A DNA stretch of 64,000 nucleotides from assembly GCF_024790395.1 (NCBI RefSeq), contig NZ_JAJISC010000001.1:558001-622000 (forward strand), written 5' to 3'. Every line of letters starts with the position of its first letter. The first letter of the stretch is position 1. Both the position numbers and the translations under genes were made by a program. This document shows positions 8,899 through 16,598 of this stretch, one piece after another. The notes under the pieces were generated by a model. It did no database searches, was not told where the DNA came from, and saw only the letters and a program-made list of their open reading frames with translations. The stretch is from Halomonas dongshanensis. Its GTDB lineage: Bacteria; Pseudomonadota; Gammaproteobacteria; Pseudomonadales; Halomonadaceae.

Positions 8899-10290
8899 TC
8901 AATACCCTACGAGGTGCCCTAGCACCAGGCCTGCCCAGGAGAGCAGGTAGACCAGCCCCATGAACGGCAGGATGGCCTTGAGCCACTGCTCGTAGGTCAC
9001 GCGGCCCAGCGCGATCATGGCCAGCATGCCGCCTGAGGTAGGAATGATGAGGTTGGTCAGGCCATCGCCGATCTGGAAGGAAGTGATCATTAACTGACGG
9101 CTCATGCCGACGAGGTCGGCCACCGGAATCAGGATGGGCATGGTGACCAGCGCCTGACCCGAGCCCGAGGGTACGAAGAGGTTGATCACGCCTTGTAGCA
9201 CGCTGGCCATGATGGCCGAAAGCATCGGCGGCACGCCGTCGAGCAGGCCGCTCAGTGCGTTGACGATGGTATCGATGATCGAGGCGTCGTTGAGTATGAC
9301 CTGAATGGAGGCGGCAAGGCCGATCACCAGGGCACCTGCAGTCACGCTCGAAGCGCCTTCGACCATTTGTTTGGCGATGCCGTTGGCCGATAAGCCATTG
9401 AGCGCGCCGATGACGATGGCCATCAGCAGGAACATGGCCGCGATCTCGTTGATGTACCAGCCGCGCGTGAATACGCCAAAGAGCATAATCCCAAGCCCGC
9501 CAACGAAGGCGATGAGCGTGGCGAGGTTGCGTCCGCTAAGAGAGTACTCGCTCAGCGGGCGGCTCATGCGTTCGGCATTGGGCGACTCGCGAAACGACAT
9601 TTTCACTACGCGCTTGCAGATATACACCGAGAGTAGCGACAGCGCGCAAAGCAGCAGCAGAGTGCGCAGCCAGGCGCCTGAGAAGGTGGGTAGCTCAGCG
9701 ATGCCCTGAGCCACGCCGACGGTGTAGGGGTTGATTGGCGAGAGCGCAAACCCAACGCCGATGCCGCCCACCGCCATGGTGGTGCCGACTAGGCTCGAAC
9801 AGCCAATGGCGCTGGCGATCAGTACGGCAATAGGCACCAGGGCAATGTTATTTTCGTAGCCCACGGCGACGCCAAAAAAGCCATAGATGAAGGTGCCAAC
9901 GGTAATGATGAGATTGCGCCGCTCGACGCCCACCCGGTTGACCGCCACGCCGATGGCATTTTCGAGCGCGCCGGTTTTCTGCAGGATATGAAAGAGCCCG
10001 CCCGCGATGAAAACGATGAACAGATACTGCGCGGCGTTGATCAAGCCGCGTGGAATGGCCACGAAGATATCGAACGGCACGATGGGGGCGATATCACTCA
10101 AATAAGTGAAGGAGCCCGGCACGACCACGGTGCGGCCGTTTTGAGCAACGCGCTCGAACTCTCCTGCAGGAATGACGAAGGTCAAAAGATACGTGGCCAC
10201 CAAGATCATGAAGATCAGGACCATGGGGTCGGGTACCGAGCGGTACCACTTCTTGGGTGCACCGGCTGGGGTGCTAGCGGAGTCGGTCAT
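8899..10290 (-). CDS. YfcC-family inner-membrane permease
   Basis: 463 residues with about 11-12 hydrophobic helices. The family opening PDPMVLIFMILVATYLLTFVIPAGEF, the glycine-rich GTTMAVGGIGVGFALSPINPYTVGVAQG and the C-terminal LFVPSGSGQALVTMPILIPVADLVG match the YfcC/C4-dicarboxylate-carrier superfamily, whose members carry dicarboxylates or basic amino acids and peptides. The substrate cannot be set from sequence. Monocistronic; ~140 bp upstream hold the terminator region of the next gene. Confidence 0.85.
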   Translation of the reverse strand: MTDSASTPAGAPKKWYRSVPDPMVLIFMILVATYLLTFVIPAGEFERVAQNGRTVVVPGSFTYLSDIAPIVPFDIFVAIPRGLINAAQYLFIVFIAGGLFHILQKTGALENAIGVAVNRVGVERRNLIITVGTFIYGFFGVAVGYENNIALVPIAVLIASAIGCSSLVGTTMAVGGIGVGFALSPINPYTVGVAQGIAELPTFSGAWLRTLLLLCALSLLSVYICKRVVKMSFRESPNAERMSRPLSEYSLSGRNLATLIAFVGGLGIMLFGVFTRGWYINEIAAMFLLMAIVIGALNGLSANGIAKQMVEGASSVTAGALVIGLAASIQVILNDASIIDTIVNALSGLLDGVPPMLSAIMASVLQGVINLFVPSGSGQALVTMPILIPVADLVGMSRQLMITSFQIGDGLTNLIIPTSGGMLAMIALGRVTYEQWLKAILPFMGLVYLLSWAGLVLGHLVGY

Positions 10291-10367
10291 GGCAGTGCCT
10301 TGGATTAAGAGTGTCTCAGCAGTGGCGCCCTAGGGGGCGTCTCGTAGGGGCGTGTCAGCGAGCGACA

Positions 10368-10395
10368 CAAAAAAACCTGCAAGCGGGCTTGCAGG
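10368..10395 (-). terminator. Intrinsic terminator after the 123-residue orphan gene
   Basis: Stem CCTGCAAGC/GCTTGCAGG (10376-10395; innermost pair probably open) with eight A on the plus strand just before it, which is a U-run on the minus-strand transcript. It lies 36 bp after the stop of the minus-strand gene ending at 10431. Confidence 0.85.
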
Positions 10396-10430
10396 CTAGC
10401 GCTATCATACCAGCGATGTGGAAAAGCGGC

Positions 10431-10802
10431 TCAGCGTTGCCAGAACCAACGGCGCTTGGGGGCAGGCACGGCGATGTTCGCAATGGCCGCCGAGAGCGGC
10501 AACAAAATGGCGCCAAGCTGGCGGTGGCAAATGGCGCTGCTCATTACGCCAGGACACTGGCGCAGCAGTAGGTCGCACTGCTGGTCGGCAATATAAAGCT
10601 GCTGCTGTACCGGCACGGTAAACAGCGTACGTCCCTGCGCCGCCACGCGATGCAGTTCTCGCGACAGCATGGAGAGCATGCCGGTATCTAGCCAGCACGG
10701 AAGTGGATCGTCCAACCGCCCAGCAATCGAGTGCTGTACCGCCTCGAAAGAGGTCCGCAAAAAGATAAGCGTTTGGCGAAGCTGCCGCTGTTCACTGGTC
10801 AT
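10431..10802 (-). CDS. Hypothetical protein, 123 residues
   Basis: Not recognised. The ATG at 10802 has a strong SD (GGAGGAG, about 4 bases away) and the gene has its own terminator, so it is very likely real. The protein looks soluble and mostly helical, rich in Leu/Gln/Arg, with three cysteines (CWLDTG, QQCDLLLRQCPG, AICHRQ; four counting all) and a basic aromatic C-terminus PKRRWFWQR. A GCAAATGA/TCATTTGC inverted repeat sits 44-73 bp upstream, reminiscent of iron-responsive promoters. Confidence 0.75.
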   Translation of the reverse strand: MTSEQRQLRQTLIFLRTSFEAVQHSIAGRLDDPLPCWLDTGMLSMLSRELHRVAAQGRTLFTVPVQQQLYIADQQCDLLLRQCPGVMSSAICHRQLGAILLPLSAAIANIAVPAPKRRWFWQR

Positions 10803-10845
10803 GGCTCTCCTCCGCGTGAGATAACGCCGCTAAATTGAGTAGCTA

Positions 10846-10875
10846 GCAAATGATTGTGAAGTGTTTCTCATTTGC
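10846..10875. promoter_or_regulatory. Inverted repeat upstream of the orphan gene, possible Fur-type site
   Basis: Perfect 8-bp arms GCAAATGA (10846-10853) and TCATTTGC (10868-10875) around 14 bases. The outer arms look like halves of gammaproteobacterial Fur sites, but the centre fits the 7-1-7 consensus poorly, so the assignment is tentative. Confidence 0.4.
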
Positions 10876-11014
10876 AACTTCAATCGGGACGATAGCGATA
10901 CCGCATCGGGTTGTCAATTGCCTTCGTATCTTATTGCTATGACGGCCTCGTCATTGCTGTGCATCTTTGAAGCGGGTGGCGGCTATAGTGAGGTGAGATT
11001 CAAATACCAGGCAC

Positions 11015-11042
11015 AAAAAAAGCACCCGAAGGTGCTTTTTTT
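11015..11042 (-). terminator. Terminator of ssrA
   Basis: AAAAAAAGCACC-CGAA-GGTGCTTTTTTT, a symmetric hairpin with A and T runs on both sides, able to stop transcription in both directions. It follows the tmRNA 3' end by about 9 bp on the minus strand. Confidence 0.92.
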
Positions 11043-11051
11043 GCTAGGTGT

Positions 11052-11431
11052 TGGTGGAGGCGGCGGGAATTGAACCCGCGTCCGCCAGCACTCGCCCATT
11101 GGCTCTACATGCTTAGAGTTCGTCTTTTGCTTTAACGCCACTGACTCCGACGATCAGGATTCAGCTACGCGAGCCTTCTAAAGTTTGACGATTGGCGAGA
11201 AGACACCACCAACCGCGGTCCTGTCAGCTTTAGCTCGTATCCCCTCAGCAATGAACAGGCACATCGCCTTGGGGCCAGACAAGAAGCTAGCAGTTCTTAG
11301 GCTGCCAGCGCGCCTTGAGCGTAGTTTTCGTCGTTTGCGACTATTTTTCGAGATGTGGTATTTACGAGAGACATCTCGCTCTCGGCATGCACCGCAGGGG
11401 TTGTCACCGGCGTCGAAACCATGTCGCCCCC
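11052..11431 (-). ncRNA. ssrA: Transfer-messenger RNA (tmRNA)
   Basis: One-piece tmRNA of about 380 nt. The 5' GGGGGCG (11431-11425) pairs with CGCCTCC (11062-11056), then A and CCA (11054-11052); a T-arm GGTTCAATTCC lies near the 3' end. The reading frame at 11338-11297 gives tag ANDENYAQGALAA then TAA, resuming on GCA. It rescues stalled ribosomes with SmpB, whose gene lies 43 bp upstream in the same direction. The encoded CCA and the ALAA ending are as expected for the family. Confidence 0.97.
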
Positions 11432-11444
11432 CTAAGTCAGCGCC

Positions 11445-11473
11445 ATTCTAACGCGCTGTAAGATGATTGACCA
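11445..11473 (-). promoter_or_regulatory. Candidate ssrA promoter
   Basis: On the minus strand TGGTCA (11473-11468), 17-bp spacer, TAGAAT (11450-11445), ending 13 bases before the mature 5' end. This leaves a short leader that RNase P would trim. It lies just beyond the smpB stop, so ssrA can be made without smpB transcription. Confidence 0.6.
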
Positions 11474-11474
11474 G

Positions 11475-11966
11475 TCAGGCGCGGTTATGTTCCCGCATGA
11501 TGCGTCCTTTCTGACGTGTCCAGTCGCGGTCTTTCTCGGTGGCACGTTTGTCGTGAAGTTTCTTACCGGTCACTAGGGCAAGCTCACACTTCACCTTGTT
11601 GCGCTTCCAGTAGAGCTTGAGCGGTACGCAGGTGTGGCCTTTGTCCTGGGTGACCGAGAAGATCTTGGCGATCTCCTTTTTGTGCAGCAAAAGCTTTCGG
11701 GTGCGCGTAGGGTCGGCCAGCTCGTGGGTGCTGGCGGTGTTGAGCGGCGTGATGTGGCTGCCTAGAAGCCAAGCCTCGCCGTTACGCACGAGTATGTACG
11801 TGTCGGTGAGTTGGGCCTTCCCGGCGCGCATGCTTTTCACTTCCCAGCCGGAGAGCGCAAGGCCCGCTTCGAACGTTTCGTTGATGTGGTATTCGAAGCG
11901 TGCCTTCTTGTTCTGGGCGATGGTGTTATTGACCGGGCCCTTGCTCTTCGCTTTTTTCGTCGCCAT
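11475..11966 (-). CDS. smpB: SsrA-binding protein SmpB
   Basis: Basic RNA-binding partner of tmRNA in trans-translation. 163 residues. Core signatures: [42 protein letters not shown], and the basic tail [28 protein letters not shown] that enters the mRNA channel. It is immediately upstream of, and codirectional with, ssrA. Confidence 0.97.
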   Translation of the reverse strand: MATKKAKSKGPVNNTIAQNKKARFEYHINETFEAGLALSGWEVKSMRAGKAQLTDTYILVRNGEAWLLGSHITPLNTASTHELADPTRTRKLLLHKKEIAKIFSVTQDKGHTCVPLKLYWKRNKVKCELALVTGKKLHDKRATEKDRDWTRQKGRIMREHNRA

Positions 11967-12089
11967 GGAACCTCGTATTCATTCTGTCAGTGGCTTCTCC
12001 CTTCGCGAGGAGGAGAGGCGTGATACCATTGAATTTTGCCATTGTTCCCATAATACGCCTTGGGTACTGTGAAGTCAGCGGAGAGCTCA

Positions 12090-12524
12090 ATGCCAACGGT
12101 CAATCGTTCCGCCCTGGTGCGGCACACTCCCCAGCAGATGTTCGATCTCGTCAATGATTTCGAGCGCTACCCCGATTTTTTGCCGGGCTGTCGCCGTACG
12201 CGCCTGATCGAGCGTGACGAGCACCACCTCATCGGTGAATTGACCCTTGGCCGCGCCGGTGTAGAGCAAACCGTCACCACGCGCAACGACCTCTACGCGC
12301 CCGAGCGCATCGATCTTTCGCTAGTAAAGGGGCCGTTCAAGCGGTTACAGGGGCGCTGGCACTTCATCCCTATGGGCGAGGGCGCCTGCCGAGTAAGTTT
12401 GGACATGGAGTTCGAATTTTCCAGCCGCCTGTTGGGTCTGGCGTTTGGGAAGCTGTTTAGCCAAGTGGCGGGGCAGCTCGTCGATGCATTCGTCAAACGT
12501 GCCGATCAGCTCTATGGCCGCTGA
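12090..12524 (+). CDS. ratA: RatA-type START/SRPBCC protein
   Basis: 144 residues from ATG 12090 (GGAGAG upstream). Coenzyme-Q-binding COQ10/START-like fold: VNRSALVRHTPQQMFDLVNDFERYPDFLPGC at the N-terminus and FGKLFSQVAGQLVDAFVKRADQLYG at the C-terminus match RatA/YfjG. In E. coli RatA has been described as a ribosome-association toxin, though a ubiquinone-related role is also proposed for the family. Its 3' end overlaps rnfH by 11 bp, the usual pairing, and smpB is divergent as in many relatives. Confidence 0.9.
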   Translation: MPTVNRSALVRHTPQQMFDLVNDFERYPDFLPGCRRTRLIERDEHHLIGELTLGRAGVEQTVTTRNDLYAPERIDLSLVKGPFKRLQGRWHFIPMGEGACRVSLDMEFEFSSRLLGLAFGKLFSQVAGQLVDAFVKRADQLYGR

Positions 12525-12831
12525 GCGAATTACCGTCGAGGTAGCCTTTGCGCTGCCGCATAAGCAGCGTGTGGTGGCGCTAGCCGTGTTACCCGGCACT
12601 AGCGCACGTGAGGCCGTTTTACAGGCGAACTTGGCTGCCCTCTTTCCTGAGTTGCCCGAGGCAAGCTTTGCGAGTGCCCCGTTGGGGATATTCGGCAAGG
12701 CGCTGCGCGATCCTGAGGCCCGCGTAGTAGAGGAGGGCGAGCGCATCGAGGTCTATCGCCCGCTCGAGATCGATCCCAAAGCGGCCCGCCTGGCCCGGGC
12801 ACGGCGCCAGGCGGACGATAGCATGACGTAA
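12514..12831 (+). CDS. rnfH: RnfH family ubiquitin-like protein
   Basis: 105 residues from ATG 12514. Beta-grasp RnfH/YfjF family: ITVEVAFALPHKQRVVALAVLPGTSAREAVLQ, then GIFGKALRDPEARVVEEGERIEVYRPLEIDPKAARLARARR, with the conserved VYRPL..DPK ending. Function is not established. It overlaps ratA and is convergent with bamE. Confidence 0.92.
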   Translation: MAAERITVEVAFALPHKQRVVALAVLPGTSAREAVLQANLAALFPELPEASFASAPLGIFGKALRDPEARVVEEGERIEVYRPLEIDPKAARLARARRQADDSMT

Positions 12832-12845
12832 CGTCTTTCTAACCG

Positions 12846-13319
12846 TTAGCGCGGAAGCGGAACGCTCTGTTGCGTCGGCTCGGGCGCTTCGTTGGGCGGC
12901 GTGACCAGCGTGCTCTCTTCGGGGAGCGCGGTGTAAGGGTCGGCGCCTTCGACGGCAGGGCCTACGCTGCTTTCGATATCCAGCGGCAACGCCTCAGAAA
13001 GATCACCCTGCTGTTCTATGTTGACCAGACGCCCGGAGGGATCGAAGGTGAGCGTGACGCGGCGCTCTTCCACGCCCCCGTAGGCTTTTTGCAGACGGAA
13101 AACGTAGTCCCACTGGTTAGAATCGAAAGGCGCCTCGAGCAGCGGGCGCCCCATGACATAGGCCACCTGATCTTGGGTCATGCCGGGCTGAAGCTGCTCC
13201 ACCATGCTCTGGGTCACCAGGTTACCCTGAGGTATATCCCGCTTGTAGACGCAGCCGCTGGCGAAAACCAGGGTGGTGGAGAGCGCGATAATTTGTGTCA
13301 ATCGAGTCAATTTTTGCAT
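12846..13319 (-). CDS. bamE: Outer-membrane assembly lipoprotein BamE
   Basis: Small lipoprotein of the BAM complex that inserts beta-barrel proteins in the outer membrane. 157 residues; signal peptide with lipobox FASGC (C23), then QGNLVTQSMVEQLQPGMT and QVAYVMGRPLLEAPF..NQWDYVF typical of BamE/SmpA. The C-terminal ~45 residues are an acidic, Pro-rich extension beyond the E. coli protein. Divergent from fur, a common arrangement. Confidence 0.94.
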   Translation of the reverse strand: MQKLTRLTQIIALSTTLVFASGCVYKRDIPQGNLVTQSMVEQLQPGMTQDQVAYVMGRPLLEAPFDSNQWDYVFRLQKAYGGVEERRVTLTFDPSGRLVNIEQQGDLSEALPLDIESSVGPAVEGADPYTALPEESTLVTPPNEAPEPTQQSVPLPR

Positions 13320-13352
13320 TTGATCCTGTTCTTCACTATCGTGGTTTCGGTC

Positions 13353-13358
13353 GATAAT
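13353..13358 (+). promoter_or_regulatory. Possible -10 element for fur
   Basis: GATAAT in the 72-bp bamE-fur gap, 33 bp before the fur ATG. A convincing -35 at 17 bp is lacking; TTCACT is 15 bp away. Confidence 0.35.
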
Positions 13359-13391
13359 ACCCGACCCAACCTGTTACTGCGAAGAGCAACC

Positions 13392-13844
13392 ATGGCCGAT
13401 CAGAACCATGAATTGCGCAAAGCCGGGCTGAAAGTGACCCTGCCGCGCGTCAAGATCCTGCAGATTCTCGAAAATGCTTCGGGCCAACACCACCTTAGCG
13501 CGGAAGACGTGTATCGTACACTGATCGATGCGGGCGAAGATGTGGGGCTGGCGACCGTTTACCGCGTCCTGACTCAGTTCGAGTCGGCCGGGCTCGTCAT
13601 TCGTCATAACTTCGACGGTGGCCACGCGGTCTTCGAGATGATGCAAGAAGAGCACCATGACCATATGGTGTGCCTGGAAAGCGGTGAGATTATCGAGTTC
13701 ATCGATAAGACCATCGAAAACCGTCAGCAAGAGATTGCCGAAGAGCACGGCTACGAGCTCGTCGACCACGCTCTAGTGCTGTACGTGCGGCCCCGTGGCT
13801 CCAAAGTAACGCGGCAAGAGAGCACGGCAACGTCAAAGAAGTAG
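13392..13844 (+). CDS. fur: Ferric uptake regulator Fur
   Basis: Iron-dependent DNA-binding repressor, 150 residues from ATG 13392. The winged helix (about residues 1-82) includes LPRVKILQILENA and VGLATVYRVLTQFESAGLV; the dimer/metal domain has HHDHMVCLESGEIIEF. The second cysteine of the E. coli CxxC is a serine here, as the structural zinc site varies in the family. The reading frame is open far upstream but that part overlaps bamE antisense and is not Fur-like. Confidence 0.96.
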   Translation: MADQNHELRKAGLKVTLPRVKILQILENASGQHHLSAEDVYRTLIDAGEDVGLATVYRVLTQFESAGLVIRHNFDGGHAVFEMMQEEHHDHMVCLESGEIIEFIDKTIENRQQEIAEEHGYELVDHALVLYVRPRGSKVTRQESTATSKK

Positions 13845-13875
13845 GCGCACTGCCCGCGATGGCTCCTTTGACAGT

Positions 13876-13917
13876 AAAAGCCCCAAGCGCTTCTTAAGCG
13901 ATTGGGGCTTTTTTTTT
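13876..13917. terminator. Terminator between fur and recN
   Basis: AAAAGCCCCAA ... TTGGGGCTTTTTTTTT with an inner CGCTT/AAGCG pairing. A long hairpin with a nine-T run on the plus strand and A-run on the other side, so it can serve both convergent genes. Confidence 0.92.
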
Positions 13918-13954
13918 GGTTACTTCATTAACGCGTGGTGTTAACGAGTGGCGT

Positions 13955-15628
13955 TTAGTGCGGTAAGCGCTGGCTGGCATGGAGCATTTCGCGCGCGTGA
14001 GCAAGCGTCTGCTCGGAGAGGGTGACGCCGCCGAGCATACGCGCGAGCTCGCTGATGCGCCCATGCTCGTCGAGCAGCGCCATATGCGTTTGCGTCGTAT
14101 CGCGCTTGGCGCGTTTTTCGATGTGCAGGTGCTGATGCGCCTGCGCGGCGACCTGAGGCAGGTGGGTCACGGTCATGACTTGCCCACGCTCGCCGAGCTT
14201 GCGCAGTAGCTGACCAACGATCTCCGCCGTCGCGCCTGAAATGCCCACGTCCACCTCGTCGAAGACCAGGCTCGGGATCGTCGAGTGCGCTGCTGCCACC
14301 ACCTGGATGGCTAAGCTGATGCGTGAAAGCTCGCCGCCGGAAGCGACTTTGGTGAGCGGTCGGGCGGGCTGGCCGGGGTTGGCGCTGATCAAGAACTGCA
14401 CGTGATCGAGCCCCTCGGGCGTGGCGCTATCGCGCAGGTTCACCTCGACCTCGAAGCGCGCCTTGCCCATGGCGAGGAAGGCGAGCTGCTGCTGTACCTC
14501 TTTTCCCAGGCGTTTGGCGGCTTTCTGGCGTGCCTCGCTGAGACTCTTGGCCTGGCGGCGATACGCTTCGCGCTGGTCTGCGAGCTTGGCGCTCAACGAC
14601 TCAAGGTCGTCATCGCTGGCTGACAGCTGCTCTACCTCGCGTTGAAGCTCCGCGTGCAGAGCGCAGAGCTCTTCCGGGGGCACATGGTGCTTGCGCGCCA
14701 TGCGATGAATGTCGCCCAGGCGCTCCTCCACCCAGGCCAGGCGCTCGGGGTCGAGTTCGGTCGCCCCAGCCAAGCGGTTGAGCTCGCTGGCGGCCTCTTC
14801 GATATGAATGCGGGCGTCAGCCAGCATGGCCAGCGTATTGGCTAGCGTGCCTTTGTCGCTGCCCGGTAGGGCGCTTAAATGCGTATGGGCCTGATGCAGC
14901 AGCGAAAGCGCCCCGCCGTCGTCGGCCGCGCAGCAGTCGGCCGCGAACTGGGTTTCGCGCAGCGTCTCCTCGGCGTGGGCTAGGGTGTGCTGCTCTTCTT
15001 CTAACGTTTGCAGCTCGCCCTCGACCAGGGCCAGTTGGTTCAGCTCTTCTACTTGGTAGCGCAGTAGCTGGCGGCGCGCCTCTATCTCACCGCCCTCTTC
15101 GCGAAGGCGCTTTAGCCGCCGCTGGGCCTGCTTCCAGGCGCGGTAGGTCTCACCCAGCTGTGCGGTGTTCTCGTTAAGACCGGCGTAGTCATCCAGCAGC
15201 GACAGGTGCGTCTCTTCGCGCATCAGCGCCTGGTGGGCGTGCTGGCCGTGGATCTGAATGAGCTGCTCGCCCAGGCTCTTGAGATCGGCAATGGTCGCTG
15301 GTTGACCGTTGATCCATGCTTTGGAGCGGCCCGAGGCGCTGATCACGCGCCTCAACAGGCACTCGTCGCTATGCAGTTCGCGCTCCTCGAGCCACGCCTT
15401 GGCGCCGGGCAGGTGTTGGATGTCGAAGCGCGCCGAAAGGTCGGTGCGCTCGCCGCCATGACGAACGCTGCCCGCATCGGCGCGCTCGCCAAGGCAGAGC
15501 CCCAAGGCCCCTAGAAGAATCGACTTGCCGGCGCCGGTTTCGCCGGTAATGGCGGTCATGCCGCCGCTAAGGTCGAGCTCCAAGTGGTCGACGATGGCGT
15601 AATCCTGGATGGCGAGCTGTGTGAGCAT
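13955..15628 (-). CDS. recN: DNA repair protein RecN
   Basis: SMC-like ATPase acting in double-strand-break repair. 557 residues. Walker A GETGAGKSIL about residues 30-39, long central coiled coils rich in Glu/Arg/Leu, then the signature VASGGELSRISLAIQVV and Walker B SLVFDEVDVGISGATAE. Divergent from grpE. A LexA-like site overlaps a good promoter about 62-97 bp upstream, matching the SOS control known for recN. Confidence 0.96.
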   Translation of the reverse strand: MLTQLAIQDYAIVDHLELDLSGGMTAITGETGAGKSILLGALGLCLGERADAGSVRHGGERTDLSARFDIQHLPGAKAWLEERELHSDECLLRRVISASGRSKAWINGQPATIADLKSLGEQLIQIHGQHAHQALMREETHLSLLDDYAGLNENTAQLGETYRAWKQAQRRLKRLREEGGEIEARRQLLRYQVEELNQLALVEGELQTLEEEQHTLAHAEETLRETQFAADCCAADDGGALSLLHQAHTHLSALPGSDKGTLANTLAMLADARIHIEEAASELNRLAGATELDPERLAWVEERLGDIHRMARKHHVPPEELCALHAELQREVEQLSASDDDLESLSAKLADQREAYRRQAKSLSEARQKAAKRLGKEVQQQLAFLAMGKARFEVEVNLRDSATPEGLDHVQFLISANPGQPARPLTKVASGGELSRISLAIQVVAAAHSTIPSLVFDEVDVGISGATAEIVGQLLRKLGERGQVMTVTHLPQVAAQAHQHLHIEKRAKRDTTQTHMALLDEHGRISELARMLGGVTLSEQTLAHAREMLHASQRLPH

Positions 15629-15689
15629 GACATCTCCCGAGTCGTGTCTGCACGAGTGCTGGATGCTTATCCACTGGTTATTCGATGAC

Positions 15690-15725
15690 GTGGTGTTTTA
15701 TACAGTAGACCACGGATCGCTGCAA
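15690..15725 (-). promoter_or_regulatory. recN promoter with overlapping LexA-like box
   Basis: On the minus strand -35 TTGCAG (15725-15720), 17-bp spacer, -10 TATAAA (15702-15697). The -10 lies in TACTGTATAAAACACCA, a CTG-N10-CAC match to the LexA consensus CTG-N10-CAG with one mismatch. Confidence 0.65.
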
Positions 15726-15730
15726 CGCCT

Positions 15731-15758
15731 CTTGAGATGCCGATAACCAGCCCCATAT
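15731..15758 (+). promoter_or_regulatory. Sigma-32 heat-shock promoter for grpE
   Basis: -35 CTTGAGA (15731-15737), 13-bp spacer, -10 CCCCATAT (15751-15758), almost the full RpoH consensus. It lies about 80 bp before grpE and abuts the -35 of the opposite recN promoter. Confidence 0.85.
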
Positions 15759-15836
15759 AGGGTGCAAAGTTAGGTGCAAAGTGCGTTTTCAGGATGATCG
15801 GCCACGCGCCGCGTTGACTCATTTCAGGAGGTTGTC

Positions 15837-16481
15837 ATGGCAAAAGATCCCCAGACCCCAGCGAACGATGAACAGGCCCGCCAAGCGCAGGAAGGCACGG
15901 TAACCGACCAAGCCGCCGAGGAGCAGTTAGTCGAGGGCGGTATCGAAGGCGTGCTCGACGATGGCGAGTACGTTAGTGGTGGCGGGGTCGATGATCCCGT
16001 TCAAAGCCCTGAAGTCGACATTCTTGCCGCTCAGGTCGAAGAGCTCGAACAGAGCCTCGCCGAAGCCAAGGACCAGGCGCTACGCGCGGTGGCCGAAGCG
16101 CAGAACGTGCGCCGTCGTGCCGAAGCCGAAACCGATAAAGCACGCAAGTTCGCCTTGGAAAAGTTCGTCAAGGAGCTCTTGCCGGTAGTCGATAGCCTCG
16201 AAAAAGCGCTGGAGTCGATGGGTGACGATGCCGATGAAGCGCACCGCGAAGGTGTGTCGATGACGCTCAAGATGCAGCTCGATGTGCTGGGTAAATTCGG
16301 CGTCGAGACGGTCGAGCCCGCAGGCGAACCCTTCGACCCGCAGACCCACGAAGCAATGGCCATGGTGCCCAATCCTGAGGTGGATCCCAACACCGTGATC
16401 GAGGTGGTGCAGAAGGGGTATCTGCTCAATGGCCGCCTCGTGCGTCCGGCGATGGTCGTGGTCAGCCAAAAAGCCGGATGA
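15837..16481 (+). CDS. grpE: GrpE, nucleotide exchange factor of DnaK
   Basis: Releases ADP from DnaK in the chaperone cycle. 214 residues with an acidic N-terminus, a long coiled coil (about residues 60-115, [24 protein letters not shown]) and the C-terminal beta domain [55 protein letters not shown] before ATG 15837. Preceded by a sigma-32 promoter and followed by dnaK with its own. Confidence 0.96.
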   Translation: MAKDPQTPANDEQARQAQEGTVTDQAAEEQLVEGGIEGVLDDGEYVSGGGVDDPVQSPEVDILAAQVEELEQSLAEAKDQALRAVAEAQNVRRRAEAETDKARKFALEKFVKELLPVVDSLEKALESMGDDADEAHREGVSMTLKMQLDVLGKFGVETVEPAGEPFDPQTHEAMAMVPNPEVDPNTVIEVVQKGYLLNGRLVRPAMVVVSQKAG

Positions 16482-16496
16482 GTCGATCGATTGGCC

Positions 16497-16524
16497 CTTG
16501 AAAAGGCGCCAGCGGCCCCCAGAT
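16497..16524 (+). promoter_or_regulatory. Sigma-32 heat-shock promoter for dnaK
   Basis: CTTGAAA (16497-16503), 13-bp spacer, CCCCAGAT (16517-16524), same geometry as the grpE promoter. About 75 bp before the dnaK ATG, in the 117-bp gap after grpE. Confidence 0.82.
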
Positions 16525-16598
16525 AAAGGGCAACCACGCGGAATACCGCCAGTTGAATTTTAGTTTTAACGTACCACACCGAATTCGAGGTTATTGCT

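Noticed and set aside
10861..11073. 70-codon plus frame upstream of ssrA
   Set aside because: Passes through the ssrA terminator and tmRNA 3' end.
12870..13391. Upstream extension of the fur reading frame
   Set aside because: Runs antisense through bamE; Fur homology begins at 13392.
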